64,000 nucleotides of DNA. It comes from Gavia stellata. Lineage: Eukaryota; Chordata; Aves; Gaviiformes; Gaviidae. Below the pieces are notes generated by a model. The model saw only the letters and a list, made by a program, of their open reading frames with translations, was not told where the DNA came from and made no database searches. Shown piece by piece: positions 1-12,600 of this stretch. Position 1 is the first letter of the stretch. Every line of letters starts with the position of its first letter. The stretch is from positions 1,243,208 through 1,307,207 of the forward strand of contig NC_082619.1 in assembly GCF_030936135.1 (NCBI RefSeq). Reading direction: 5' to 3'. Made by a program: the position numbers and the translations under genes.

Positions 1-388
1 TACTGAGGGAGCACTCGATCCTCTCGTCCAGATCGTTGATAAATATATTAAACATGACCGGCCCCGGTACCGAACCCTGGGGAACACCGCTTGTGACCGG
101 CCGCCAGCCGGATTTAGCTCCATTCACCCCAACCCTTTGGGCCCGGCCAGCCAGCCAGTTTTTCACCCAGCAAAGAGTGTGCCCGTCCAAGCCATAAGCA
201 GTCGGTTTCTCTAGGAGAATGCTGTGGGAGTCGGTGTCAAAGGCTTTACTAAAGTCTAGGGAGACTATATCCACAGCCTTTCCCTCGTCCGCTAAGCGGG
301 TCACCTTGTCATAGAAGGAGATCAGGTTAGGCAAGCAGGACCTGCCTTTCATAAACCCATGCTGACTGGGCCTGATTTAGCCGTGTCC
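1..388 (-). mobile_element. CR1 non-LTR retrotransposon fragment (reverse transcriptase part)
   Basis: Read on the minus strand, this segment encodes a continuous reverse-transcriptase stretch typical of CR1. It shows HGFMKGRSC, then LDFSKAFD, then [20 protein letters not shown] (positions about 250-160), then [11 protein letters not shown] and [17 protein letters not shown] near position 1. These are the palm-domain blocks just before the catalytic YADD block, which would lie beyond the left edge. Similarity stops at about 380-390, so the copy is 5'-truncated as usual for CR1, and its 3' end is outside the window. It lies in sequence upstream of the first CEP164 coding exon, probably the first intron. 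It is an inactive relic: the piece is partial and PQGSVLGP has become PQGSVPGP. Confidence 0.93.
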
Positions 389-592
389 TCCTGCCTTTAC
401 CAGAATCCATCTGTTCTGGCTGCCTTCGCTCTCTGCCCTTCCCGTCGGCACCCACGCTCGGCAGCCCCGGCGCCGAGTTTCCTGCGGGGCTCTGCCACGC
501 GCTGTGTGATGAAAAAGCTTTATTTCTACCTGAGTGTGTTTGATCATTGTGATTTGCTGTTGCTTCCCTCATGCCGCCGGGTGCAGAGAGCC

Positions 593-674
593 ATGGCAGG
601 AGCTATGGTGCGCATTGGTGACCAGCTCATCCTGGAAGAAGATTACGATGAGACGTACATTCCCAGCGAGCAAG
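593..674 (+). CDS. CEP164: CEP164 coding exon 1 (start codon)
   Basis: Starts [20 protein letters not shown] and ends in the first base of a Glu codon at a gtaacc donor (phase 1). This is the conserved N-terminus just before the WW module. The exon probably begins at 587 after the acceptor gtgcag, so only six bases of 5' UTR are visible. Confidence 0.94.
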
Positions 675-3600
675 GTAACCCATGCCAGTCCTCCCAGAAA
701 CTGCGATAAGGGATTCAAGCATGCAAGTCGCTTCTAGGTGTCTTAAGAAAACGGGAATCGGGGAGAGCAAGGGTGGGGAGGGTAGAATAAAAGGGATTTC
801 ATAGAAGGCAGAGCTGAAAAAGTAGCTTTTTGGCTGCAAAGATAAACGCCGTTTTTCAGTCTGTCCCCCTGCTTTACCAGCCTGGTAGGACGTGCTGACT
901 GACAGAGGGCCACGTCAGCAGCTTTGAGCAGCTTCGTTTCGGGATCGGGATTTCCCAGTGTGCCCATTGCTTTAGCTGAGGAGGTTGGCTTTGTTGTGTA
1001 GTACCTGGCGTAGACCGTCTCCTCAGGTTCCTCTTCTGTTTTCCTAGAAATCCAGGACTTTGCACGGGAGATCGGGATTGACCCTGAGAAGGAGCCAGAG
1101 CTGATATGGCTGGCCAGGGAAGGCATCGTGGCCCCGTTACCACCCGAGTGGAAGCCCTGGTGAGAGCTCTGTCAGCAGCTGTCTCGTTAGATTCCTGGCC
1201 TCTCCTGCCCTTCCCCTGCTGCGTGCTGCCCACCTAGCTGGCAGAGCAGGGTACCGGCTGGCGAGGAGGGTGATGCACAACAGATGTGCTGCTGTGGATG
1301 GGGACGTACGGTTTTCACTTCTCGTGCCGTTTTTTGCCATGCAGCCAGGATATCACTGGTGATATCTACTACTTCAACTTTGCTAACGGCCAGTCCACGT
1401 GGGACCACCCCTGCGATGATCGCTACAGAGAGCTTGTCATTCAGGAGCGAGAGAAGCTGCTGGCACGTGGCAGCTTGAAAAAGAAAGAGAAGAAGAAGAA
1501 GAAAGAAAAGAAAGAGAAGAAAGACAAGAAGGAGAAGCAGTCACTGAAGCGACCCACCGTGAGTAGGCTCTGCTGCTTGCAGTGCTTCTGGGGAGGAGCA
1601 AGAGGGCTGGGCGGAGGATGAACGAGTGGCTGTGAATTAGAGGGTGATCCTCTGCTGTTGCCGCTTTGGGATCGGAACAGCGATCCCCTGACAAAGGATC
1701 CTGTCCAGCAGGGTTGTGAATTTGATGGAAGTCCAACAGAAGCGGGGTCACAAACCCACAAAAGGCAGGAAGTCTTGGTTTGGAAGGACACACCTGGAGT
1801 GGGGGTGCCACAGGCCTGTGATGCCATTGCTGGGAAGGGTATGGCAGCAGCCAAGGATGCTGGTGCTATTCTTAGCAGCAGATATTTGGCGTGCTGGAAA
1901 GATTTCCTTCCTTGGAGAGGACAACAAATGGTGTTTATGCAGTGTCCGTGCATGTGTTGCTATGATATACAGGCGGTGAATGCAGGTTTAGACGTCTGAG
2001 GTTCGTCTGCTTTGCTGTTGGTATCTGCAAGCATAACCAAATTCCCTTTATATCCCAAGTGACAGCAAATCGTCCCTACCTTCCATTTGCCGGTAATGAG
2101 ATAAATCTCCAAGGGGAAAGATGGTGCCTTGTGTTGTCGCTCAAGGCATAGACCTCTTCAACTCAGAAAGCCTCAAGCCTTCAATTTGAGCATTTTCTTT
2201 TATATGTATACATGTAACTTCAAATGCTCAAAAACTTGCACACCTATTTACAAATTTTGTATTAAATAAGTATGTATCTCTACTTTAGATAGATAAAGGC
2301 ATATATAGTGATATGTGATACATTTTAGTTATTTGCTAATATTTATCTACTTAGGAAATGCAGCCAGGGATTCTTCCTTCAACATCCTTTTGTCAAATGC
2401 CCTCTGCCATTCTGCCCCCCGGGCAGGAGAGTCCCGAGCCAGATCCAGATAGCCAGATTAGAGACAAAGGCAAAGGGAGACCGTCAGCCATAAGTGACTC
2501 AAGGAGACTGTTTGCAGGCACGTGGCCAAACAAACTGCATCCCCTGCTTGTTTCAAAGCTCAGCAGACCATGCCAGACCTTACCTGATGTGGAGAAAATT
2601 TTAGAAAAGGGCCCCTCTTTTAGCAGCTTTGATGTAGACATCCACCAGGACCAAGACGCACCTTTAGAAATGCGAGAAAAGCTTTGTCTTGACTCCTCTG
2701 ACTCACAGTCTGACGATGTAGAGGTTATGCCACCAGTGCGACCTTTGTGTGCGTCAAAGAAATCCTATTCACGAGACTTCAAGAATGTCAGAACTCTACT
2801 AGAGGCCCTCGAAGACAAGATCCTACTCTCTGAGGATGAAGAGCTGAAAGAAAAGTGGAAGATGAAAGACCTGATGGGTGAGTCTGATCATCACTTCTCA
2901 GTCAGAGAGAAATCTACAGGACTGCATGGACACGTGGAAAGAAGTCCAGGTATACTGCAAGCCAGAGAAAAAGAAAGCTTTTACTGGAGGAACAATGACG
3001 TGACTCTTTTTGATGCCAGTCCCACAGATGGCTGGAGTTTGCAGGAGACAGTTGGTGTTCCATACGCTCAAGAAGAGCTGAGATCCTACAGCCAGGTATC
3101 TGAGAGTAGAAGTAAGAGAAGAGTTCGAGACGAGGCTTTGGGTCAAGCCATCGGTCTATACAAGAGTAACACGACCATCAGCAGACCTGAGAGAAAAGGT
3201 TTAAAGCAGGTGGAGCCGAGGGAAGTAGGAGCAGATATAGAAGTAGACAGTAGCGATGGTATGCTAGAGAGCCACTCCACAATCTCTCAAGACATCACAG
3301 ATATATTACCCTGCTTCCAAGGAGTAGATGCAAAGAGAGGAATCAATGTGGATCTTCATTCTGCAGTGCACCCTACATCAAAACGTGTTTTTTCATCAGC
3401 TGAAGATGGCTGGAGAAACAACGAAGGAAGTGGTTTGATATCAGAGCACGATAGCAGCGATTCAGCCAGTTCTCCTAACGATAGTGCACCCTGGGTGCTG
3501 GGAGTGAACCATTGCTTCTCTCCACGCCACAAGTCTGGGAGACAGAAGGATGTGCGCTCCATTGGAGAAGAGCCTCTGCTGCCTCATCCCCTCCTGGGGT

Positions 3601-6600
3601 CATCCCTCGCTCAGACACTAAGTCCTGCCCAGGCGTCAGAGAGTGAGCGTAGCTCCGAGGGTACGAAATCGTGCCACAGGTCTCAGGGATGTGAGAAGGG
3701 GCCCAGCCCAGCACCTGAACACTTTAGTCTTGTGGTGGATTTTTTAGGAAAACACACTGCCCAGAAGTCTAATGGTGCTGGAGTACAAAGAGAAGTGAAG
3801 AGAGGAAATGGAAGGACAGATCAAGCTCTTGGAGCGTGGGGAGAGAAAGTCGCAGCAGACTGGCAGGTTGCGTGCCAGGGGAGCGACTGTCTCCGTCAGC
3901 ACAGGAAAGTGGAGATGACCCAAACCAGAGAAACTGCAGGGAGTTACAGCAAAATAGAGGTTGGTGAAGGAGCAGGCGGGAATGAGGTAGGAATCAGTCT
4001 TTTGTGATGACCCTTCCACCGTAAACATTTCTGGAGAACTGAGAGTGTGAAATTTTGCTTCCAAGCTAATTTTCAGGAGAAAACAGGCAAAAACATCCCA
4101 TTGGAGGTCACATAAGGAGATGTGGCATTAGTTTTAGTGGTTTTCCGAAAGCTCAGGAGATAGCTTGAAAAAGCCTTTGCTTGTGGCCTTCCTTGCACGG
4201 CAAACGCTGCACAACTCGCACCTTGTTTTAGTTTTGTAAGGACACGAAGTGCCTTCTGAACTCAAAAACAGGTGATGGGCAGTAAGTCAAGTGGGATGGC
4301 AACATCGAATACAAAATCATCTTTAATTTTGGCTCTAAGACTCTTTGCAGTAAGCACGCTACAAAGTCAGTCTTTTCCCTGGAGATCCCGCAATCTAAAT
4401 TGAGGGGGAGTAGCTTGTTCAGCTATTTTTACCCTAATTTTGCTGGCTGAATCTCAACTCCCAGAGCAATTGAGTTGGTTAAGGTGATATAAGAAACCGT
4501 AAGTCGCAGCCAGCTCTCCTGCATCCATGGCCAGTACCTTGAGAAATGGACTCTCTTCCCTCCTAAATGAAAGAAAAAGGGGAAGACACTTGAATTGGCT
4601 TTCTCAAACAAGAGGAGAGTTCCCAGTGGTTACAGGCCATTGTTTTGCTGGGGGGTGCAGCACCGACTTGCCTGAGCACAGTTTAGTCCTTGGGCGGCTG
4701 CTGCTGTGGTCTGAGGACACCAAGATGGCTTACAGGTGTGCTGCGGCCCATCTAGACGTGTGATTTTCTCCTTTTTCCTCTGTGAATAGCTGGACCATTT
4801 TGCTCTGTGTTGTCCAAACTTCTTCCCTCTGTTGCCTATAGCAGGACCCTGCCCTTCACTGGGAAGAACGTTCCAGGTTGTGTTGTCTTTGTCCATAAGT
4901 AATTGCCTCGATTTAATAAGAACTTACCAAATCTCCTGTTCTGAAAAAAAAAATGAACGGAAAGGTCACCGCGTGTAATGTTAATGAATTGCTTTGCTCT
5001 ACTGTTGCTGGTACCCAGCTGCGGCTCCACCAAATCACTAGCTCAGGTTTCTAATTACCAGCATGTGGCAGCGCTCAGTTAGCTGATAAGAACTATGACT
5101 ATAAATATCAGATAAACTGCAGATTATCCTGGAAGTTTTAATTAGCCTGATGGAAGTGAGTTTATCTTTGCTGAAGGACAGCTAACATCCTCTGCTCCCT
5201 ACAAGTAGTTAATGGCCATCTGTAGAAAATAATTAGTGAAGCCCAGAATGTGTGATTTATTCTGTTGCCACTGCTGTGGCAGTGACTTGGTGGAAGAAGG
5301 GTCGCTGCATATTCATCTCCCTCTCCCCGTCCCTCAGTGTGTGAGTGATTTAACTCTGTTTTCAGTTTGTGATCTTGTACAGACACAGAGTACAGGAACT
5401 GTGGTTTCTGAATACACATGCGCTCCGCTGAAGCAACAGCACTTGGCTGTACCAGCGTGCTACAGAGAGAATCCTGGCATAGTTTGCGTCTAGCTCAACC
5501 TGTGCGGTGTATCACAGGGCGAGACCACTGGGGTGGGGAATTCCACAAAGTCAAACAGAACGGTCGCATTTCTGGGTGAAAATAACTTGAGATGTCAAGC
5601 GTGTGTTGCTCAGAGGTGAGGATGCTGGATGGCTCCCAGGGCTCTTGCTGTGCTTTGAAAGGGAGAGGTGTATTCGGGAGCTTCTTACAGACGTGCAGCA
5701 GCAGAGCTGCTTTCCGCTGCCCGTAACTTTTCCACTGGTGTAAGGTGAGGAAGCAGCCTGGATTTCGGTCTAAAAGAGGTGGTAATTGCAGCTTGTGGAG
5801 AGCAGGAGGCTTCTTGCCATCAGAGTGGTTTCTACTTCACGCGTTTCACGCTGCGCAGAGTAGCAGAGCAAGCAGAGCAAGCAGAGCAAGCAGAGGCGAA
5901 GCTGCCCAGTTTGCCTCGGGTGTGTGATGTCGGGTAGGAGCCTATCCTACAGGGTGCTGTGTGTGGGTGCGTGCCGATGTGTGAGCTACTCTGGCTGTTG
6001 TTGGCCCCTCGCTTTGGTTCTGGAGTAATGCCCATTGATTTTTCCGAATTCCCTCGCTGCTGTAAAGTAAATCACCATATTCAGATGGCTCTTTGGAAGG
6101 CAGAGTGTGTGAGTAAATCAAACCACTATTCCTTACACATCTCACGTGCTGGTGATTGCCATGGGGGGGGGTGTCAGAAGCAGTTTTTCAGTGGTGGTGG
6201 GTTCAGCATCAGCAGCCAGTGTTTGCACAGGGGAGCACTTTCTCCCTTTCTGAAATAAGGGGTGTAAGCTGTGCACCCGTGCTCCCCCATCAGTGAGTCC
6301 CTTCTGTCCGCTCCAGTCCTCAGGCACCCTGCTAGCACCCGTCCAGGCGCCCCTGGGGAACCTCGCTCCGCTGCGTGGCCTTGCGGCGTCTCCGGCCAGC
6401 ATCCTTCGCGGGTCGCTGACCTCGGACGCGGGGAGCTCGGTGGACTCCAGCCTCGTGGCCAGAGGAGGAACACAGGTAAGGCTCCAACTCCTCTGTGATC
6501 GTGCCCTGGAAAGCACACTCTGCAAAAGGTCCCAGGCGTGGTGGTACTTAGAAGCTTAAATGACAGTATTTGTGGTCTCTCGTCAGTTTGAAATACTTTT

Positions 6601-9600
6601 GTCTGTTAAAAACCCACTTCCCTACTCTGTCTTTCACTATATTTCTTTTCTTTTGCTATTTCTGGGGAGCCCAGTGCTAAATTTGTGGCGAGCTTTCTTC
6701 TGCTATGTCCAGCAGATTTAAAGAAATGCTTCAATTCCTGTTGGGGGAAAAAAGTCCGTTAAGTTCATTTTAGTAGAACTTTGATTTGTATCCAAATGAA
6801 GCATGACATACAGTACAGATAATGTGATCTAATAAATAATATTTTCACTCAACTAGTTGCTGAGAATTGAAAAAATTAAACAATTTTCTGGATGAATGTA
6901 AGATTTACAATCGTGTGGAATGATTGTTTATAGAATGTGACCTTTGGGTCAACAAAACAAACGTGTTAAGTGGTAACAAATTGGTCTTTTAAAGGAAAAC
7001 AAAACAACATGTGTGCAAAACATTATACAAATCCACACCTGCACTGAAGGTTTTCTTCTTGCTGCGTTAAGTCTTGTCACTGGTGATTTCAAACATTTTG
7101 TTTTATTGTGGTCTTGGCTGAATCAGTGTTTTGAGGCACAGGCAGGTTTGGCAGATGTGCTTCTATAGGACAGGAGCTTCTCTGGTGCAAGGGAGAGTGT
7201 GGCCTCATAAAGAATATATCATCTCCCAGCTGGACGTGGCTCTAGCAGAACAAGGGTAGCAGCGTAATCCTGAGCACCTTCTCGGAATTCAGCAGCTTCC
7301 CTGCTGCCGGCCGGTGTCTCAGTGGGTTTGTATCTCCCCTTTCTCTTCGGCTCTCCTCTTGCTTCCCTTTCTTTTTGTCTTCACAGCCTGCAGAGACCTG
7401 TAAGCCCACCAGCCAGACCAAGAAGTTGCTGGGCTTGGTCTGTGAAGAGGAGGGCTCCTTGAACACAGCAGCTCTAGATAAAGGGAGGAATGAAGAGGAG
7501 GAAAGCGAGAATGAGGTAGTCTGTGTGCCTTGGCTCGTAACGCGTGTCGGTAACCATAGCGCACAAAGCCTCAAGGAATGAAAAACTGTGATGCTCCCCT
7601 GGTAAAAGCTGATTGACCGTGGCTGTTCCATTCGACTCTGGGCCTTAATTTGTGCTGCGGTTCCTCTGTGTGTTGTTTGGTCACCAAGAAGTACCTAATC
7701 CTGTTTTCTCCTTGTACTCCCTATAAATCAGCATCTGCCACGATGTATTTCCAAAATGAATTGGCTGTAGGCTTATTGCCTTGGTGGATTGCTGTGGCTC
7801 TGCTGCCTTATTTCGCTGATTAGGACCCCCCAGTTCCTCTTGTGGGATTGCAGAGGTCAGAACTCAATGTTGCCATCTCCTTTTTTTAATACCTTTAGAG
7901 CCTCCATGGGACAGCAAGAATGTTCAAGAACCTGCACATGGATGTCAGCGCCCTGGGAGGCAGCTTTGACTCGGAGGTAAGAATGCGGGTGATGCGAGAC
8001 GGGCAGGAGAAACTGCCCAGGCGGGAGAGGAGCTGTGGCACTGCCCAGCCAGCTCCTGGGCTGGGGAGTGAGAGCACAGAAGTGCCCGAGGGATGAGTTT
8101 TGTGTGTCATTTATGAGCAGGAACAGCCTGGAGCAGGGCTGAGGCGAGCGTGAGGGGAGTGCATGAGAAGCCGGACGCGGTCTACCGGGGCCAGTGGTGG
8201 GGTTATCGAAAGCAGGTTTGTGCTTGAAAGGAGAATGCCTGCGGTTTGGTAGATGGGACCTGAGGAGACAGCATCTTTACACAGCGTGGAGCTTTGTTTC
8301 TTTCTGAATGAAGAAAGAGAGAAACTTAAAGCCATATAGCTGCGATGGGCAAGCTGAAAATCAGCTCTTCCAAGGAACAGCAGAAAGGAGAGGGTCTCGG
8401 ATCCAAGAGGTGCCACTGCGCTTGCTGTAGGAGGAAGGCTTTGTTGAGGGAGAGGCAGGGTTTGCTTCCTCATCGCTTTTTTAGTGCATGTAGAAAGAAG
8501 GCTTATTCTCAGCGGAAGTTGCAATGGTGGCACTGGGGAGAGGTGAGGGAAATGCACGCTGGAAACACCATTCTTGCACTGTCACTCAGTTCCACAAGAA
8601 TCTCTTAGAAGCTTCCACGCGGACTGCACGCGGCCACTTTTCTGTGGCAACCTAAACCCTGTCTTCTTTCTTCTTGCACTGCTGATAAATTCCATGGCTC
8701 AGACACAGCGTCAGCAACGAGTTCCTTACGTGCGTGGCCTTGTGCAGACATTTTGCTTTCCCTGTGGGTGCGCGCTCTCTGCCTGCACTTTCTTAGCGGT
8801 GATCAGGCTTAAGATGACAAGGGCACAATGGGAAGTGCGTTGCAAGCAGCTCTGGTGTTGTGGTCTGACTGTTTGCGCTGACATTAATCCTTTCCCTCAG
8901 CTTTGAAAATTCTGTTCCAGTATCTGAAAGGCAAATTAATTTCTTTTAAAGTGTTTTACAGTATTTCCCTTATCCTTCTCACAGCATACGAAAATTAAGC
9001 TGTAAAGTACTTTGCTTGAGAACCCATTCACAGTGCTGGGCAGAAACTGCAAAGGCTTATACTAAAGTGGATTTGAAAAAGAAAGGCCTGACTCTCTTGT
9101 CTCCAAACAACAAGCAGCCTGTCGGGGCCCAATTCGTCACTGAAATGTTAATGTGTCCAAGAACAAAGAGCTGTCTTGGCATTTCAGTGCCGCGGCAGGG
9201 CTTCAGGAATCCATTATGAAATGGCAATTGCCGCCCAACAGCCAGGCTCTGTTAACCCAGATGGGTGATATCTTACTCCTGATAAGATATTAGTGCCCCA
9301 CTGGAAAATATAATTCACTTGTAGTTCCATGAGATGGCAGCAGAAAGGCATTCCTATGAACAAGCCTCAGCCTGCAGCCCGAGCCATTCCCCGGCTTCCT
9401 TATGAAATGGAGAGAAGGAAGGGATTCGTATAACAATAGTATGGGGCGAAGTGATGAAAAAGCTGGCTTCTTGTAGCCTGTGGGTCAGGGTTGAGTACCT
9501 ATATTCAAAGAAAATAAGCATGTGGTTTTAGTGACTTGCTGAGATGCAGGGACGTTGGGTGAGACTGGAGGCTGCATCGAAGATGGCATGAGCGTCTGGG

Positions 9601-12600
9601 AGAGAGGGAGGAGAGATGGAAGGAAATGCAGCCCCCCTCAGTGGGCTTTTCTGGAGCAAGGAGTAAGTTAACTGGGGAAGAGGCACTGAAAACGAAACCC
9701 GAGTCAGATGCTGGAGAACTTGAGGTGTGAGGCTTATGTGTAGTGGTTAGAACGTACTCTTGGAAAGAGGGCCTCTTCTAGGCAGCCTGGTTTGCTTGGC
9801 TGCTCGTGGGGTTAGCTCTCCCTCGAACCCAGCTTTCTTGCCTCCTGAATTCCTGTGATGGAATAGTTGCTGCAGACATGCAAGACCTGCTCTAAAATAC
9901 AGAGGGGCTTTGAGATACTGCTGGAAGGGGCAAGAGGAGGAGAAGGTCCGGAAGCATCTCTGGGTGTCTGGGGAGAGGGTCCCATGGCAGCGGAAGGGAT
10001 CCCCTGATGCAGTGCTTGCAGCTTGGCGGGTTCAGTATTCTGCCTTCTGTACAGGTCAATCTCTGGGTAAACGCCGGGAGTCAAGGGGGTCCTTTGTGCG
10101 GTGGGAAATCACCACCTGAGGCTTCTTTACCAGATGGAGACGTGTGAAAGGGAGCTGTCTCCGTAAATAAACGTTGCGCAATACAGTTTGTGTGGTACTG
10201 CAGAGATGTATGTGCAGGAAGCAGTGCTGCTGGTTCCCAGGAAACGAAGATGTCCATAAAATACCAGCGCAGGGATGACTAGTGAAAGGGGGGGAATGGC
10301 TGCTGTGTTCACAGCCTTGCTCTCTCCCGTGCTGGGGGAGCGTGGCTGCGAACTGCTGTAGTGAGCCATGGCTCGTGGGGAGTCCTGAGCTGGGAAGGGT
10401 CTGGAAGAACAGCGAGTTCGCCAAGCTGGCCAGCAGGAAAAGCAGTGGCAGTAAAGCACGCAGAGCATAAACAGTGTGATGGTTGGGAACCTGGGCCTGC
10501 GAGCTCCCGAGCAGGGACTGGAAAGCTGTTCAGCGGGAGAGCTTTCCGCTTCGGGGGCGCAGGCGGTGGGTGATGTGCAGCGCAGTGACCCGTCACAGGC
10601 GGGTGACCAGCTCGGAAAGGTGGCGTGAGGACTTTTGCTAGCGGATGTGTTACCCCACCCACTAGGAGAACAGCAAAGCAGAGGAGGAAAACTGTGGCAG
10701 CCGCTTAGCTGATGGCGCTGAAGCTGGTCTCCAGCACCAAAGGAGTCCCGCAGAGGAAGCTGGCAGCCTGAGAGAGGTGACGAGTGGCTCTCTGACATCA
10801 CGGTCCTGCTTGCATGATGTCACTGAAGCTTTGCATGCAGTAGGCAGCTTCTAGTGTTGTGGTGTGGATCTGATAGTTGCTCGGTTTGTTTCTTTTGCTG
10901 GTTAAAGTATTACATGCATGGGGGGAGGTATAAACTTAAAAACCGAGGGCAAATGCTAGCCGGATGAGTTCTGGCAAAGCTAACCCCCTCTCTGTACTTC
11001 TGTGCCCCAGAACAGCCTGAAATCAGGGAGCAAGAGGGGAGCACATCGCCTTTCAAAGGCATTCTTTATGCAGCATGAGATTTTTTTTCCTCTTTTTTCC
11101 TTTTAAAGGCAGAAAGAATGTGAATTTTTTTGTTGTAATCTCTCACGTTCAACATGTTAAAGCCCAAAGAGGTGGCATAGTCATCCTGTTTCCCAAGATG
11201 AGTAGGATTCAGTGTTGGTGGCTGCTGTTCGTCCTGATGGTTCATCTCTGGATCACAGGCCTTTGCGAAACCTGGTCCTGTTGGTATCGATGTGCTTTTC
11301 TCCAGACTTACGCCGATCACTGGGAGTAATGATTCGATAGGCAGAAATGTCACTTCAGTTAGTGTCACTCAGCTGCGGGTAAAATGTGTTACAGCTTGTG
11401 AAAAGATCAGCTAAAGCCAATTATAACCCGACTGACTTGTCCCAGCTCTGAAATCCATAGAAAATCCATAGTCTGTTTTTGCATGAGGAAAACCTCCCTC
11501 CTCCTCCGCCTGTGTGTCTGATTGGCGTAGTTCCCCCTTCTGGAGAGTTGCATTTGTGGTCACTAAGGTGTAATCTTAACAAAAGTTTTGTCTGTATCTG
11601 TCCTTAAAATAGGATTCTGCCAGGTAAAGAAATTATTCTGGGATGTTCTAGTAACTGAGGTAAACTTGCCTAGAGAGAAGTCTTTTTGTGTGCACAGTGT
11701 CATCGGATATATCGGTATTTTCTGTTGTGGTGTGTTGTGATCCCTCGAAGGGAAGTATCTGTGTGCTGTTTTTAAGCATAAGAATCCCGACTGGTCTCAC
11801 TTGGCATATCTGTTCTTGGGTGCTGTCAGATGTCCTGGAGAGAGGTTCTCAGGACAACTCTAAAGGAAGCCCGTCCAAAAGTGAGCACAACTTCCCAGAC
11901 GCCCTAATCCCCAGGTAGAAGGAAGCGTAACGAGGACTCCTCCACTGGAGTAACACTAAAGATACGCCATTTGCACACGTTTTCCTGGGTTCTGGAATAA
12001 AGATGTTATCAAGGCCTTTGCAGAGCCTTGTGTGGCTGGCTGGTGATTCAGTGTTTGCGAACCTCTGCTAACCAGCCACCCAGCTGGAAAGGGGCCATAG
12101 CTTTCGTTTATTACTCAGCGAATTGCAGGTGAGGCTCTGAACTGTGGGTTTTGTGGAAAGTACCTCGTGATTTGATTTCTCTGTCCTCCTCTCTAGTTTG
12201 ATGGATGGCGCGCTCAGCCCTGAGAAGGTCTCTCAGATAAATGACGTGCTGGAAGACGTTCTTTCAGTTTGCTGCAGCTCCGGGTTTACAGCTGACAGTG
12301 TTCCAGTTGCACTTTGATAAAAATACAGCGTTAAAATATGCGGTCTGTGTATGGTACACGCTGTACACAAGATGCAGCTAATGTTTGACAAGACACCACA
12401 GCATTAATCAAACAGCGAGAAAGTAGGACGTGCTAGCAGTTTTGTTTGCATACTGATGAGGGAACCTTTTCCTGCTTCTTCCTGGCTATCGCACTTTTTA
12501 TTGCGAGTTTTGTGGGCCTCCCTGCTGCTGGGAGAGGCAGTCAAACCTTTGGGTGACTAAGCTTTAATTTGGGATTGTTTTTTCGCAAGGCCAGTGGGTT

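Larger units (their letters stand above)
3987..6316 (+). other. CEP164 intron 4
   Basis: A 2.3-kb intron with no supported exon. It holds an AT-rich stretch with TAATTA and GATA motifs (5030-5240, see separate entry), a run of a 9-bp unit around 5855-5895, and otherwise unremarkable sequence. Confidence 0.6.

Noticed and set aside
1-388. Possible protein-coding gene at the left edge
   Set aside because: The coding similarity is to the CR1 reverse transcriptase and the copy is partial, so it is treated as a mobile element relic.
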